DNA from: Cytophagales bacterium
GTDB taxonomy: Bacteria; Bacteroidota; Bacteroidia; Cytophagales; UBA9547
Reading direction: 5' to 3'
DNA: 64,000 nucleotides
Assembly (NCBI GenBank): GCA_013297755.1
Contig: JAAFIH010000009.1
Coordinates: forward strand, 62,001 to 126,000
Made by a program: the position numbers and the translations under genes. Below, piece after piece: positions 55,218 through 64,000 of the stretch; within the stretch, counting starts at the first letter, position 1, and every line of letters begins with the position of its first letter. The notes below the pieces were generated by a model. The model searched no databases. It was not told the origin of the DNA and saw nothing but the letters and a program-made list of their open reading frames with translations.

Positions 55218-55676
55218 ATGAAATTTAAACACAAAAACAAAAATTTAAGGAGTGATTTCATTATAAAAAATCTATTAATATTATCCGTTTTTAATGCAGT
55301 TTTTTTAATAAATTTTATTATCAATGACTCGTATTTTTTTATTGTAGTTAGTGTTATATTTTCTTCAATATACTTATATGTATTGAAAACGCCATATCTA
55401 ATTGAATTTAACGAATATGATAAATCATTTAGTATTTACTATTACAAAATAATATCAGAAAGAAAACTCACTTTAAATTTTGATGAATTGCAGTTTCAGT
55501 ATTGTTTTGATGCAGTTTCAAAAGGTATTGTTAGGCAGGTTTTACGTTTTTTTAAAAAGAATAAAGAAATTTATGTAGTTATTGAAGGTAGAGATGAGTG
55601 GGATAAAGAATCATTAGAACAGATTTTTGATTATTTAACTCTTATTAAAATAGAACAAATTAAATGTAACCATTGA
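55218..55676 (+). CDS. Small membrane protein, possible immunity protein
   Basis: 152 residues. Two adjacent membrane segments (residues ~20-60, LLILSVFNAVFLINFIIN and YFFIVVSVIFSSIYLYVL) are followed by a soluble beta-rich domain (FNEYDKSFSIYYYK, KEIYVVIEGRDEWDK) of PH-like appearance. Not recognised. It follows the RHS-core gene by 68 bp and precedes the transglutaminase-like gene, and small two-TM proteins are common immunity partners of secreted toxins; that role is inferred from position. Confidence 0.6.
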   Translation: MKFKHKNKNLRSDFIIKNLLILSVFNAVFLINFIINDSYFFIVVSVIFSSIYLYVLKTPYLIEFNEYDKSFSIYYYKIISERKLTLNFDELQFQYCFDAVSKGIVRQVLRFFKKNKEIYVVIEGRDEWDKESLEQIFDYLTLIKIEQIKCNH

Positions 55677-55730
55677 AAACAGTTTTCTAATTTCAACTAT
55701 CCAAAAAAGTTATTACATAGTATTTATTCA

Positions 55731-56744
55731 ATGAAAAACCTCCTCTCAGTTCTACTCTTACTTTTTACACTCTCCCTTTCAGCCAAAGAAAAAACACCCA
55801 AACAAAAATATGAACAAGCTTATATTCAATTGTCTGATATGCTAGAAGGAAAAAAGCCTTTAGATTACAAAAAAGCAGTATTTATAGTAGAAGACACTTA
55901 CTTAAACAACACTCTCAATTACAAAGAATTTTCAGATTATTTTTCTACTTTAGCTCAAAAAATAAAAGAATATATAGCAGCTAAAGGATTGGAAAAATAC
56001 AAAACAGCCTATCATTATGGCATCTTTAGCTATATGACAGAACCTAGCTATATCAACAACCAACAAACATGTACTTATGATTTTGAAGACATTATGGGAG
56101 ACAAAGATTGGACTAAAATGTTTGTAACCAAACTCATCAAAACTAAAAAAGGAAATTGCAATTCTTTGCCTACATTTTACAAAATAATGGCAGAAGAACT
56201 ACATATAGAAGCCTTTTTGGCAGAAGCACCCAATCATTTGTACATCAAACATTTAGATGAAAACAACAAATGGGTAAACCTAGAACTCACCAATGGGCAT
56301 CCTTCTTCAGATGCATGGATGATATCTTCTCTGGGGATTTCAGCAGAAGCCATCAAGCAAGGCATATACATGAATGGACTTACACTCAAACAATCTGTAG
56401 CCCTATGTTTGTTCAACCTCTGTCAAGCCTACCACAAAGAATATGGAGATGATTGGTTTGTGCTTAAATGCACCAACCAAGTATATAAACATTATCCACT
56501 TGGAATACACAATTTAATGGCAAAATACAATTGTTTAAGAGAAATGGGAGTAAAAATGCAAGCAGAAGCAAAGATAAAAGGCATTATAAAAAGTGATTTG
56601 ATGGATGCCAACTACAGAGAATTTAAAATCACAGAACAATACATCAATACACTTGGCTATAGAGAACTTCCTGCTGATAAATATGCAGATTGGGTAAAAT
56701 CTGTTGAAACCGAAAAGGAAAAACAAAATATACTTAAAAAGTAA
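55731..56744 (+). CDS. Secreted transglutaminase-like protein
   Basis: 337 residues with a signal peptide (LLSVLLLLFTLSLSA). The centre shows a transglutaminase-like Cys/His core: KKGNCNSLPTFYKIMAEELHI with the nucleophile-type Cys (~150), then APNHLYIKH with the His and WVNLELTNG with the Asp/Asn position. The C-terminal half is helical. It probably acts in the periplasm on peptide or envelope substrates. It is convergent with the PilP-like gene and is the last cargo gene of the island. Confidence 0.75.
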   Translation: MKNLLSVLLLLFTLSLSAKEKTPKQKYEQAYIQLSDMLEGKKPLDYKKAVFIVEDTYLNNTLNYKEFSDYFSTLAQKIKEYIAAKGLEKYKTAYHYGIFSYMTEPSYINNQQTCTYDFEDIMGDKDWTKMFVTKLIKTKKGNCNSLPTFYKIMAEELHIEAFLAEAPNHLYIKHLDENNKWVNLELTNGHPSSDAWMISSLGISAEAIKQGIYMNGLTLKQSVALCLFNLCQAYHKEYGDDWFVLKCTNQVYKHYPLGIHNLMAKYNCLREMGVKMQAEAKIKGIIKSDLMDANYREFKITEQYINTLGYRELPADKYADWVKSVETEKEKQNILKK

Positions 56745-56770
56745 TAAATTATAACTTCACCCTTTAATTT

Positions 56771-57271
56771 CTATCCCCTCCCAATAACTTTCTCCACCCC
56801 TTTATAAACTAACGTAATATTTGATTTTGTTAGTTTAAGGATTTTAAATTCTTCAATAATCATTCCTTCTGTTACCGTATACTCTTTGTTATTGATGTTA
56901 ATAATACCCATGTGTTTGGCATTAGCTTGATGAGAAATCAAACCTAGATATTTTACATCTGGCCAAACGATGGCTGAAACTGTTGTAATAATAGGTATAT
57001 TAAGTTTTGATATTTTAGGTACTGTGAGCTTACGTTTTATGGTTGATAAACTAGAATTTGAAAACGCAGTGCCTAAAAAAGGGTCTTTATAATTTGCCAT
57101 TAAAACATAAACAGTATCCTTTGTTTCTTCAATTTTAGCAAACTGGATTGGGTTTGTATTTACTTCAACTGCTTTTTCGGGATTCAAATCCGAAAAAAAC
57201 TTGTAAAATAAATATCCCCAAATACCTGCTACCAACACTAAAAGTAAATACGTAACGTTCTTTTTTTTCAT
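56771..57271 (-). CDS. PilP/GspC-like inner-membrane protein
   Basis: 166 residues with an N-terminal membrane anchor (VTYLLLVLVAGIWGYLFYKFF). The soluble HR-type domain (residues ~55-165: YKDPFLG, VWPDVKYLGLISHQ, INNKEYTVTEG, FKILKLTKSNITLVYKGVEKVI) matches the fold of PilP/GspC, which links the inner-membrane platform to the secretin. It is the last gene of the minus-strand secretion operon. A fragment of its 3' end is duplicated at 53158. Confidence 0.75.
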   Translation of the reverse strand: MKKKNVTYLLLVLVAGIWGYLFYKFFSDLNPEKAVEVNTNPIQFAKIEETKDTVYVLMANYKDPFLGTAFSNSSLSTIKRKLTVPKISKLNIPIITTVSAIVWPDVKYLGLISHQANAKHMGIININNKEYTVTEGMIIEEFKILKLTKSNITLVYKGVEKVIGRG

Positions 57272-57338
57272 AAGTGTGACAGAAGTGAGATTGTCAGATG
57301 TGAGATTGTGAAAAAAACTCGCACCATCTCACATCTAA

Positions 57339-58607
57339 TTAAGGCGTTGCAAATCTTCGAGTGATAGAAACTGGACTAGTATTTCCAAAAACATCTTTTG
57401 CTTTAATTTTCCAAAAATAGGTACCAGAAGCAGGAGCATTGAAGGTGTAAAATTGGTTGGTGGTGCTGTAAATTGGAAAGCCAGCAACTAAGTTTGTTGT
57501 GTTATTGGCATATACCCATAAACTATCGCCTTCTATTAGTGTACTTGAACCTCTATCCCAACGTAAGGTTACAGACGAAGTTACTGTTGCCAAGTCATCA
57601 GGAGCTACAAATGCTGATGCAGATGGCGATGGTGGCGAGACACTAAATGTCCGAATTTCAGATGGAATACTTCCAGAAGAGGTTATGGCTGTGGCTCGCC
57701 ATTGATGCTGACCAGTAGTGTTAAAAACTACGCGAGCAATCTGTGCTGAATCGGGCGAAACTAAGGTGTTTAAAACGGTAGAAGTTGGATTTGCAAAGGT
57801 ATTTGCTACAATCTCAATTCTATAGTTTACTGCTGAACCAATCCTAGTCCATCTAAATGGTATTCGATTGGTATTCACAAACGATTCGTTTTGAGCAGGA
57901 GCATTTAATAACATACTTTGATTATTAACCACAAAATTTCTGGTTTCAGAACTTGAAGTATCTGAAAAGTTACTGTTAAACGCATTTACTTTCCATTCAT
58001 AGTTTCCAACACCTGGCAATGTGCCCACACCTGTTAAACTCATGCTAAATGAAGTCGAGTTTCCATTATCAATGGTATATGTACTTGTTGGACTTGTAAA
58101 ATTTGGTGTTGCCAAAATCAATTGATAACGAGTAGCCCCAATAATGCTTTGCCAACTAAAATTTTGGATTAAAGATGTAATCAACGAACCACTCGATGGC
58201 GAATTGAGTATCACTGTACTAGATTGCAATTGTCTGGATGTATCTACACGAAAAGTTCGGGTACTAAAAGGCGAAAAATAGCCTCCATTTTGCACCCTAA
58301 CCCGCCAAGTGTAATTTGCATTATTATTTAAGCGAATGGTGTATTTTAATTTTGTGGTAATGGTATCTGTCCAAAGTCTGCCCCTGTCGTCTTCTATTTG
58401 AATGGTGTATCTTACAGGATTAGAAACCCTTATTTCTTCCCATGTAAAAGTTTGGCTGAGAGTACTAGAACGGATTTTATCAGCTGGTGATGTTAAAACC
58501 ACAACAGTTTTTTCTAAATTATCTTCTCTAAACACTGTGCAAGAAGCTATTCCAGCCAATGCACAGAATATGATATACATTTTATTTTTTATACTTTTCA
58601 TTTTCAA
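57339..58607 (-). CDS. Lipoprotein with fibronectin-III-like domains
   Basis: 422 residues. A lipoprotein signal ends in IASC at residue ~23. About four FN3-like beta-sandwich units follow, each with a WxxxxxxxxYxxxI type strand pair (FTWEEIRVSNPVRYTIQI, FSWQSIIGATRYQLIL, FRWTRIGSAVNYRIEI, LRWDRGSSTLIEGDS). Not a standard secretion component; its position between PilO- and PilP-like genes suggests an accessory envelope part of the system. Confidence 0.8.
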   Translation of the reverse strand: MKMKSIKNKMYIIFCALAGIASCTVFREDNLEKTVVVLTSPADKIRSSTLSQTFTWEEIRVSNPVRYTIQIEDDRGRLWTDTITTKLKYTIRLNNNANYTWRVRVQNGGYFSPFSTRTFRVDTSRQLQSSTVILNSPSSGSLITSLIQNFSWQSIIGATRYQLILATPNFTSPTSTYTIDNGNSTSFSMSLTGVGTLPGVGNYEWKVNAFNSNFSDTSSSETRNFVVNNQSMLLNAPAQNESFVNTNRIPFRWTRIGSAVNYRIEIVANTFANPTSTVLNTLVSPDSAQIARVVFNTTGQHQWRATAITSSGSIPSEIRTFSVSPPSPSASAFVAPDDLATVTSSVTLRWDRGSSTLIEGDSLWVYANNTTNLVAGFPIYSTTNQFYTFNAPASGTYFWKIKAKDVFGNTSPVSITRRFATP

Positions 58608-58616
58608 ATTTTCATT

Positions 58617-59129
58617 TTAAATAACTGTTTGAACGATTATTTTCAGAGTCAATATTTTTTTTCGGGTATTGTAATCCATACTGGTTTCAAATAATGTATG
58701 TACAACTCTGCCAAGTCCATCTGTATTTTCGAGTTTGTTTGATACTTTTAGTAAATTTATATAATTTCCTTGTAAATAAAGAACTGTTGTGTTGATTTCT
58801 CCGTTGGTTTTTGGAGGTTCATAGCTTTTTAGCATAACTGTTTTTGTAGATGTAAAACTACTAATGGTTTTCAAAAGTTTATCTTGTGCTTTTCCTGAGC
58901 TGTCTGCGTAAGCAGCCAACGATTTTTGTATTTTCATCAATTGATATTCTAGCATAGCTTTGTTTTGAGGTTCTGCAATTGCCTTTTCATGAATGGCTTC
59001 CATGTCAATAGCTTTAGCTTTTACATCTATTGTTTTTTTTATTGCCAAAATGTAAACTAAAAACAATACCACCCCTATCCCAATAAGGAGATAGTTAAAT
59101 CTTTGCTTTGATGATAAATTGTTGAACAC
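58617..59129 (-). CDS. PilO/GspM-like inner-membrane protein
   Basis: 170 residues. One N-terminal membrane segment (LLIGIGVVLFLVYILAI) is followed by a coiled coil (~30-90) and a ferredoxin-like domain (MLKSYEPPKTNGEINT, YLQGNYINLLKVSNKLE, VHTLFETSMD). This is the PilO/GspM layout. It follows the PilN-like gene and a tandem heptamer repeat. Confidence 0.75.
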   Translation of the reverse strand: MFNNLSSKQRFNYLLIGIGVVLFLVYILAIKKTIDVKAKAIDMEAIHEKAIAEPQNKAMLEYQLMKIQKSLAAYADSSGKAQDKLLKTISSFTSTKTVMLKSYEPPKTNGEINTTVLYLQGNYINLLKVSNKLENTDGLGRVVHTLFETSMDYNTRKKILTLKIIVQTVI

Positions 59130-59133
59130 CTAC

Positions 59134-59224
59134 TTAATTGTTAATTGTTAATTGTTAATTGTTAATGTGTAATGTGTAATGTGTAATGTGTAATGTGTAA
59201 TGTGTAATGTGTAATGCGTAATGT
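59134..59224. repeat. Heptamer tandem repeats between PilN- and PilO-like genes
   Basis: About four to five units of TTAATTG, then about eight of TAATGTG, in a 164-bp gap inside the operon. All are 7 bp. Copy-number change would alter the distance between the two genes on the transcript. Confidence 0.85.
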
Positions 59225-59293
59225 ATTTTTTTTAAATGATAATTTCAAAATCGTAAATCTCAAATCGTAATTTATAAATCGTTAATATAAAAT

Positions 59294-60520
59294 TTATTTA
59301 ATTTTTATTAAAATACTAAATAATCCCTTTTGAGTTGTTTCTTCTAGTTTATAGTTTATGATTTCAGCATCTGATACAAATTTTTGTTGCTTAAGCACTT
59401 GTAACCAGTCGTTTAAGGTATTTCCATTGGGTGTTTGTCCTTCAACTATAATGGTTTTAGCATCAAATTTATATTCCTTTTTGTCTCTCTCTGCTTTTTT
59501 ATCTTGTTCTGCAATTTCTAGTTTAGTAAGAGAAATTTCTTGTGGCACATTTGCTGCTATGCAATCTGCATAATAACTCATTTTCGGGCTTTGACTCCAA
59601 CCTTCTTGTATCAGAAAGGCATTTTTCGAGGCTAATTTTTGTTTCATATCTTCAACTTCTTTCATTTCAATGGATGTCTGAGCGTATGAAAGTTCTAACG
59701 ATTGTGCTTTTTTGAAATAATATTGAAATGCAACTGTGTTCAACAATACAATACATAAAATGGCAACTAAAGCTATTATTCCTAGCTTTTTGAAAGCATA
59801 ATCATATATTGTTTGTTCTCTAGCATTTTCAAATCGACTATTTTCAACTCCCTTTTCAGGTTGAAGCAAAGCATTCAAACCTGTTGCGTAAGTAATGGCC
59901 GTATTTGCAGAAATTATTTCAGTATCTATAACTAAATCGTGGGATTGCATGGCATACTGCCAAGATATTATTTTGTAAATTCCCTGTTTGTCTTTAGCTA
60001 GATTAAATGTAAAATTCCCTGCATCCCAAGTTTCATGGTAATTATTTTGAGGAATTAAAGAAAATAAATTTGCTAAAGCCAAAGACCCCAACGAGAAAAA
60101 GATTATCACATTTCCTTCGTTCTCAACTTCTTGAAGTATAGGGTCTATCAATGATTTTCGAGCAAAAGCTACTTGCTTTTGATTTTCATCTCCAAAAATT
60201 TGAATATAAAAATCGCTTGCGATTGCTCCAGGAACAAGTTTTGAAAACCAATCTATATTTTCTTCATTTTCTTCAAACGTATACGATTTGATTAAAATCC
60301 CTTTGCCTTTTATAGTAAGTGCTATTGGCGTTTTTGTTTCTTTTTTTGAAGTTGTATTTTTGGCTGACAATTGTTCTATGTTAGCTACTTCAATTCCTTT
60401 TTTGGTTTGAATAAGGGTAATTTCTTTTCTATCTCTAGTATCATCTATTAGTTTTATATGTATTGCCTTTAGCTGAGGAAGTGTAAAAAAATAGCCTTTA
60501 ATATTAGAAAGAATCTGCAT
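59294..60520 (-). CDS. PilN/GspL-like protein with actin-like cytoplasmic domain
   Basis: 408 residues. The N-terminal ~250 residues look like the actin-like cytoplasmic domain of PilM/GspL (VIIFFSLGSLALANLF, DAGNFTFNLAKD). A membrane segment at ~265 (LGIIALVAILCIVLLNTVAF) leads into a coiled coil and a PilN-like domain (MSYYADCIAANVPQEISLTKLEI, QTPNGNTLNDWLQVL). It thus combines PilM- and PilN-type parts, as GspL does. It is 8 bp after the secretin gene. Confidence 0.8.
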   Translation of the reverse strand: MQILSNIKGYFFTLPQLKAIHIKLIDDTRDRKEITLIQTKKGIEVANIEQLSAKNTTSKKETKTPIALTIKGKGILIKSYTFEENEENIDWFSKLVPGAIASDFYIQIFGDENQKQVAFARKSLIDPILQEVENEGNVIIFFSLGSLALANLFSLIPQNNYHETWDAGNFTFNLAKDKQGIYKIISWQYAMQSHDLVIDTEIISANTAITYATGLNALLQPEKGVENSRFENAREQTIYDYAFKKLGIIALVAILCIVLLNTVAFQYYFKKAQSLELSYAQTSIEMKEVEDMKQKLASKNAFLIQEGWSQSPKMSYYADCIAANVPQEISLTKLEIAEQDKKAERDKKEYKFDAKTIIVEGQTPNGNTLNDWLQVLKQQKFVSDAEIINYKLEETTQKGLFSILIKIK

Positions 60521-60528
60521 TTTATCTA

Positions 60529-62661
60529 TTAGTAAATAATTGTTGGTCTAATAAATACCAATAATTTACTTTTCTTTTTTGTTTTTTCCCTGCTACTAAA
60601 CAACCATTTTAGAATAGGAATTCTTGATAAAAATGGGATTCCAGAACCTGATTCGCTTTTTTGTATACCTTCAAGTCCTCCAAGTACTATCATCTCTTCA
60701 TTCTTTACGCGAATCATGGATTTGAATGTTTGTGTAAATGTTCCAACGGGTGCATTGGCAGCTGTTCGGGGTTTGAAACTGGAGTTTTCAAATTCAATAT
60801 CCATGGTTACTTGATCATCGCCACTTACAATTGGGTTGATTTTAATCGATAAATTAGCTTGTATCTGATTCCACTGGATGGTTTTGATTGTATTGGTAGT
60901 AAGCGACCCTAATGTATTTTGGGTTTCTATGCTATAATAATCAGTTTCTCCAATTTTGAGTGTGGCTTCATGCCCATTTAAAGTTGAAAGTTTTGGGGTT
61001 TGTTTTACATCTACATCGCCTTGACTTTCTAATGCACTAAGAGTTAAATAAAAACTGCTATTTATTTTTCCAATATTAACAGCATTTCCTAAAAATGGAA
61101 TCCCTGCCAATAGTTCGTTAAACTTTCTAGAGTTAAAAGTATAATCCAATCCATTGGCCCCTAATACGTTTCCGCCTGATTTTACGGTATCTCTAAATCC
61201 AGCACTTATACCTGTTTTTGATGTGCGAGATTTTGATACATTTACAAAAATGGCTTCTAATTGAATTACTGGAACAAGTCTGTCTAGTTTTTTGATTAAT
61301 AGTTTCAATTCAGCTATTTGTGGAGCCGAGCCACTCATGATTAAGCTATTCAATTCTTTAAAATATTTGATATCAACACCTTTTTTAAGGTCTGAAGGGA
61401 TGTTATCTAGCATGATTTCTGCACTGCGGTATTGCAACTGCACCACTTCACTTTCTCTAAAGCCTTCATTGCCTCTTTCGCCAATCAGATAAGTATTGTC
61501 TCTATTTTTCCAAGTATGATCAGTGCCTTGCAACAACACTGACAACACATCGTCAAAAGGGGCTTTATTGATTTTTGTGGTAATATTTCCTTTGGGGTCA
61601 GAAAATAAATAAAAGTTTTTGCCTACGTCCTCTGACATACTTTTTACTAGTTCTGCAACTGGCAAATTATCTGCATCAATGCTTACCCATTTTTTACCTA
61701 AACTATCAGTAATTGTTATGGCTTTTTCTTCTGTTTCTTGTCCTTTTTTGGGTCTTGTTTTGGATTTTGAGGTTGTATTTGATTTTGAGCCTCTTGCATT
61801 TCTTGAATCATTACTTACACCACTAAAATTTACATCTCCAGCTTTGGTTGATGTTGTTTGCTCATATTCTACTTCATTTGGTTCGAGTGTTAAGTTTCCT
61901 TCTTTTGATTTTTCTAAGAGCATATTGTTGGCATAAGCCAATCGCTCAACAGCTTGTTCAAATGGCATAGCTTCTATGTAGCCACTAACTAGTTTGTTTT
62001 CTAATCCTGGAGCAAGTGTTACATTTTTTTTTGATAGCTTGATAATCTTTTTAATTACTTCTGTAAGGGTGTCTTTTCGTAAATCGGCACTCAATTTATC
62101 GTTATAGCTGTTATACTCAACATTAAAGGCTTTGGGTTTTACTTTTTCTGGCTCTGGTTTGGCTTCTTCAAATTTATAAAACGACATGATACTACCTGTA
62201 AATCTAATATCTAAATTATATTCTCTACACAAAAATAGGATGACATTCATCACTTTTTCGTTGTTGAAATTATAAATAACTTTGAAATTTAAGTTTGGGT
62301 CTATGCTTACATTCAGGTTGTGGGTTTCGGCTATTGCTCTCAAAAATTCGTGTATCGATGCCCCTGAAATCGAAAAATCTATTTTTTCTTTTAATCCTAA
62401 GGCTTCTTTTTTACTCAATTCTAATAGGCGGTCTTCTATCATTCGCCACCTACCTTCCATCATTGGTACATAAGGATATTCAGGCTCTTGTGCTTGATTT
62501 AAGTTTTGACTGGTTACAGTTGGTGTAGTTATAGCAGCTTTTGTTGATTTGTTATTTTTTTTAAGTTTAGTACTTTGTGAAAAAACCGATAAACAACCAA
62601 ACATCCATACGATAAAAAAAAATCTCAAAATTGCGTCCACCGTTTGTGCTCTGTTATCCAC
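60529..62661 (-). CDS. Secretin, GspD/PilQ type
   Basis: 710 residues. Signal peptide, then N-domains (STN-like FSISGASIHEFLRAIAETHNL at ~95), a Lys/Ser/Thr-rich disordered linker (~290-330), further N-domains (DVLSVLLQGTDHTWK, LLIKKLDRLVPVIQLEAIFV), and the secretin core with VDVKQTPKLSTLNGHEATLKIG and VLGGLEGIQKSESGSGIPFLSRIPILKWLF, the classic C-terminal signature. Forms the outer-membrane channel of the type II secretion or type IV pilus-like machine encoded here. Confidence 0.95.
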   Translation of the reverse strand: MDNRAQTVDAILRFFFIVWMFGCLSVFSQSTKLKKNNKSTKAAITTPTVTSQNLNQAQEPEYPYVPMMEGRWRMIEDRLLELSKKEALGLKEKIDFSISGASIHEFLRAIAETHNLNVSIDPNLNFKVIYNFNNEKVMNVILFLCREYNLDIRFTGSIMSFYKFEEAKPEPEKVKPKAFNVEYNSYNDKLSADLRKDTLTEVIKKIIKLSKKNVTLAPGLENKLVSGYIEAMPFEQAVERLAYANNMLLEKSKEGNLTLEPNEVEYEQTTSTKAGDVNFSGVSNDSRNARGSKSNTTSKSKTRPKKGQETEEKAITITDSLGKKWVSIDADNLPVAELVKSMSEDVGKNFYLFSDPKGNITTKINKAPFDDVLSVLLQGTDHTWKNRDNTYLIGERGNEGFRESEVVQLQYRSAEIMLDNIPSDLKKGVDIKYFKELNSLIMSGSAPQIAELKLLIKKLDRLVPVIQLEAIFVNVSKSRTSKTGISAGFRDTVKSGGNVLGANGLDYTFNSRKFNELLAGIPFLGNAVNIGKINSSFYLTLSALESQGDVDVKQTPKLSTLNGHEATLKIGETDYYSIETQNTLGSLTTNTIKTIQWNQIQANLSIKINPIVSGDDQVTMDIEFENSSFKPRTAANAPVGTFTQTFKSMIRVKNEEMIVLGGLEGIQKSESGSGIPFLSRIPILKWLFSSREKTKKKSKLLVFIRPTIIY

Positions 62662-62761
62662 ATAATTATTATAATCACAAATTAAGGAATTTTTTAATGC
62701 TTTCTGAAATTATTAAATGTTTTTTTTGAAAATTAATTTTTTGTTGAAGTCCTTTTAAAAT

Positions 62762-63514
62762 TTACTTGTGAGTTTGCAGTTTTTTCCATTCGTTTATTTT
62801 ATAGATAGCTTCTGAAATTCCAATTTTGGTTTTTGAAAAATCTAATATTTTTTTCTCTCCTTTTTCGTAAAATAGTGCAACGAAAGTTTTATTTTCAATA
62901 CCAAGCAATTCTTCTCCAACTTCTGAGGTATGATAAATTACTATTTTTTGGTTTGTGCACACTACAGGTATTTGCAAGGCTTTGGCTAAATCATTGGCAA
63001 AACTTTCGCCTTTTTGGTAGGTATTGCACCCAGCCAACACCACAATCGCATTTTCATCAAAAACAATACGCTTATTATTTTTTTCCTCAACCAAATGTTT
63101 GATTCTTGCTTCTTTACCTGTGAATTTAAGTTTTTTCCCTTCATCAGAATGACTATATGTATCTGTATAAAAACCAGATTCTTTTTCTACAAAAAAGCCT
63201 TTATATCCCGAATGCCCATAAAAAACCAAGTGCCTGATTTTTTTGCCATTTTTACATAATTCTTTCAATTTTTCAATACTTTCTTTTCCTGTATGAAAGG
63301 GGATAGCAATATTAAAATAAGGCGATTTTTCTACAAGTTCGATGCTTAATTCACAAAAAATTTTGCTATCAAACGGATAGACTGGATGGTTTATGCCAAA
63401 AAATATGACATCTATATAAGGTTGGGTTTTAAAATCTTGTTTGCGATAAATAAAAACGCTGTTACTGGCTAATAAATGTACTCTTTTGTTAGTGCTATTT
63501 GGAAAATATAACAT
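62762..63514 (-). CDS. Caspase-like (clan CD type) protein
   Basis: 250 residues. A His-Cys pair in the caspase-fold order is visible: LVFYGHSGYKGFF (His ~100) and AIVVLAGCNTYQKGESFANDLAKALQIPVV (Cys ~163). This fits CHAT/caspase-like peptidases or their inactive relatives, though the prodomain is not typical. The gene overlaps the short upstream gene by a TAATG stop-start, so both are translated together. It lies upstream of the secretin on the same strand. A role with the secretion system or in defence is open. Confidence 0.65.
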   Translation of the reverse strand: MLYFPNSTNKRVHLLASNSVFIYRKQDFKTQPYIDVIFFGINHPVYPFDSKIFCELSIELVEKSPYFNIAIPFHTGKESIEKLKELCKNGKKIRHLVFYGHSGYKGFFVEKESGFYTDTYSHSDEGKKLKFTGKEARIKHLVEEKNNKRIVFDENAIVVLAGCNTYQKGESFANDLAKALQIPVVCTNQKIVIYHTSEVGEELLGIENKTFVALFYEKGEKKILDFSKTKIGISEAIYKINEWKKLQTHK

Positions 63515-63648
63515 TATATCCCCAATTGTTTGTTTGAGGTATCTGTAATCAACTCAAAATTGGTTTGTTTATTATTTTGAGCGTTGATTTTTGAAAATGC
63601 AATTACAAATAATAAAATTAAAATTTTTAAGCTATTTAGGTTTATCAC
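63514..63648 (-). CDS. Short exported peptide
   Basis: 44 residues from a GTG at 63648: a signal peptide (LKILILLFVIAFSKINAQ) and about 20 further residues. Longer frames from 63774 overlap the neighbouring transposase gene and are unlikely. The stop overlaps the caspase-like gene start (TAATG), so it may serve mainly for translational coupling. Confidence 0.4.
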   Translation of the reverse strand: MINLNSLKILILLFVIAFSKINAQNNKQTNFELITDTSNKQLGI

Positions 63649-63760
63649 TTTTTTAGTTATATATATTTGCAAAATGCAACAATTAATGAAACTCAACTTT
63701 TGCAGTTTGTTCGTCTCCAGACCATGTCGAAGCGAAGGCAAATCTATGTTTTGCTTTTTA

Positions 63761-64000
63761 TCAAACAAAATCAATTTTTATTTTTCCTTTCAATCCAGCA
63801 TAATTCTTTGCACTACTATATATGTATTCTCCTTCTAATTCTACAATGCCTGCTCTTACTGGATTGTTATGAATGTAATTTAATTTTTGAGTTATGAAAT
63901 CATTACTAAACAACTCAATAGCATGATTTTCGTGCGTCCATACTTGATATTCACTGTTTCGTTGATGTGATTTTGCTGCAAATTCAAACCTTTTCAACAT
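63761..64000 (-). CDS. REP-associated tyrosine transposase (partial, cut by window edge)
   Basis: C-terminal ~79 residues of a Y1 (IS200/REP-associated) transposase: EYQVWTHENHAIELFSNDFITQKLNYIHNNPVRAGIVE is the typical end of these proteins (the NYIHNNPVRAG motif). The HUH motif and catalytic Tyr lie beyond base 64000. Such enzymes move or copy short palindromic elements, of which this window has many; that the two are linked here is speculative. Confidence 0.85.
   Translation of the reverse strand: MLKRFEFAAKSHQRNSEYQVWTHENHAIELFSNDFITQKLNYIHNNPVRAGIVELEGEYIYSSAKNYAGLKGKIKIDFV

Noticed and set aside
1-64000. tRNA or rRNA genes
   Set aside because: None could be recognised by eye in either strand; a covariance-model scan would be decisive.

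Overview
The window is a chromosomal stretch of an AT-rich member of the Bacteroidota. The evidence is a type IX secretion C-terminal sorting domain, BACON domains, promoters of the form TTG-N19/20-TAnnTTTG, a type II-C CRISPR-Cas9 locus with a long repeat, and few Shine-Dalgarno sites. The genus cannot be fixed from sequence alone.

Left part (1-32 kb). An accessory cluster (Fic, two RhuM paralogues, a WYL regulator) is followed by ordinary chromosomal genes: RhlE-type helicase, AsmA-like protein, M48 lipoprotein protease, OsmC, GmhA, LysS, an esterase, a 2443-residue secreted multidomain protein, a TonB-dependent receptor and GcvP. Intergenic spaces hold many short palindromic or MITE-like elements of at least three end types that share one G-rich core. 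One element is nested in another, and one has split a relE toxin gene.

Middle (32-47 kb). Three orphan toxin cassettes and phage tape-measure remnants lie directly against a CRISPR array of 46-nt repeats and about 30-nt spacers. The first repeat carries a 50-nt insertion, and copies of this modified repeat recur among the toxin cassettes. The array faces a cas operon on the minus strand: cas9, an AAA ATPase, cas1, cas2 and a HIRAN-domain gene. A 1.4-kb ISL3/ISAon1-like element has inserted into the terminator between array and operon, leaving an 8-bp duplication. Upstream of cas9 are two different tracrRNA candidates, with two small toxin-antitoxin-like genes between them. Each CRISPR repeat contains a match to the Bacteroidota promoter consensus, so crRNAs could be started from every repeat.

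Right part (47-64 kb). murG and lemA precede a type II secretion / type IV pilus-like locus: a GspE/PilB ATPase on the plus strand, and on the minus strand a secretin with PilN-, PilO- and PilP-like proteins, an FN3-like lipoprotein and a caspase-like protein. Cargo is inserted between the ATPase and the convergent PilP-like gene: a frameshifted SIR2-TPR gene, a RelE/ParE toxin-antitoxin pair, an RHS-core protein with a possible immunity partner, and a transglutaminase-like protein. The 3' end of the ATPase gene is repeated twice within this island, marking it as an integration or duplication hot spot. The window ends in a REP-associated transposase fragment.
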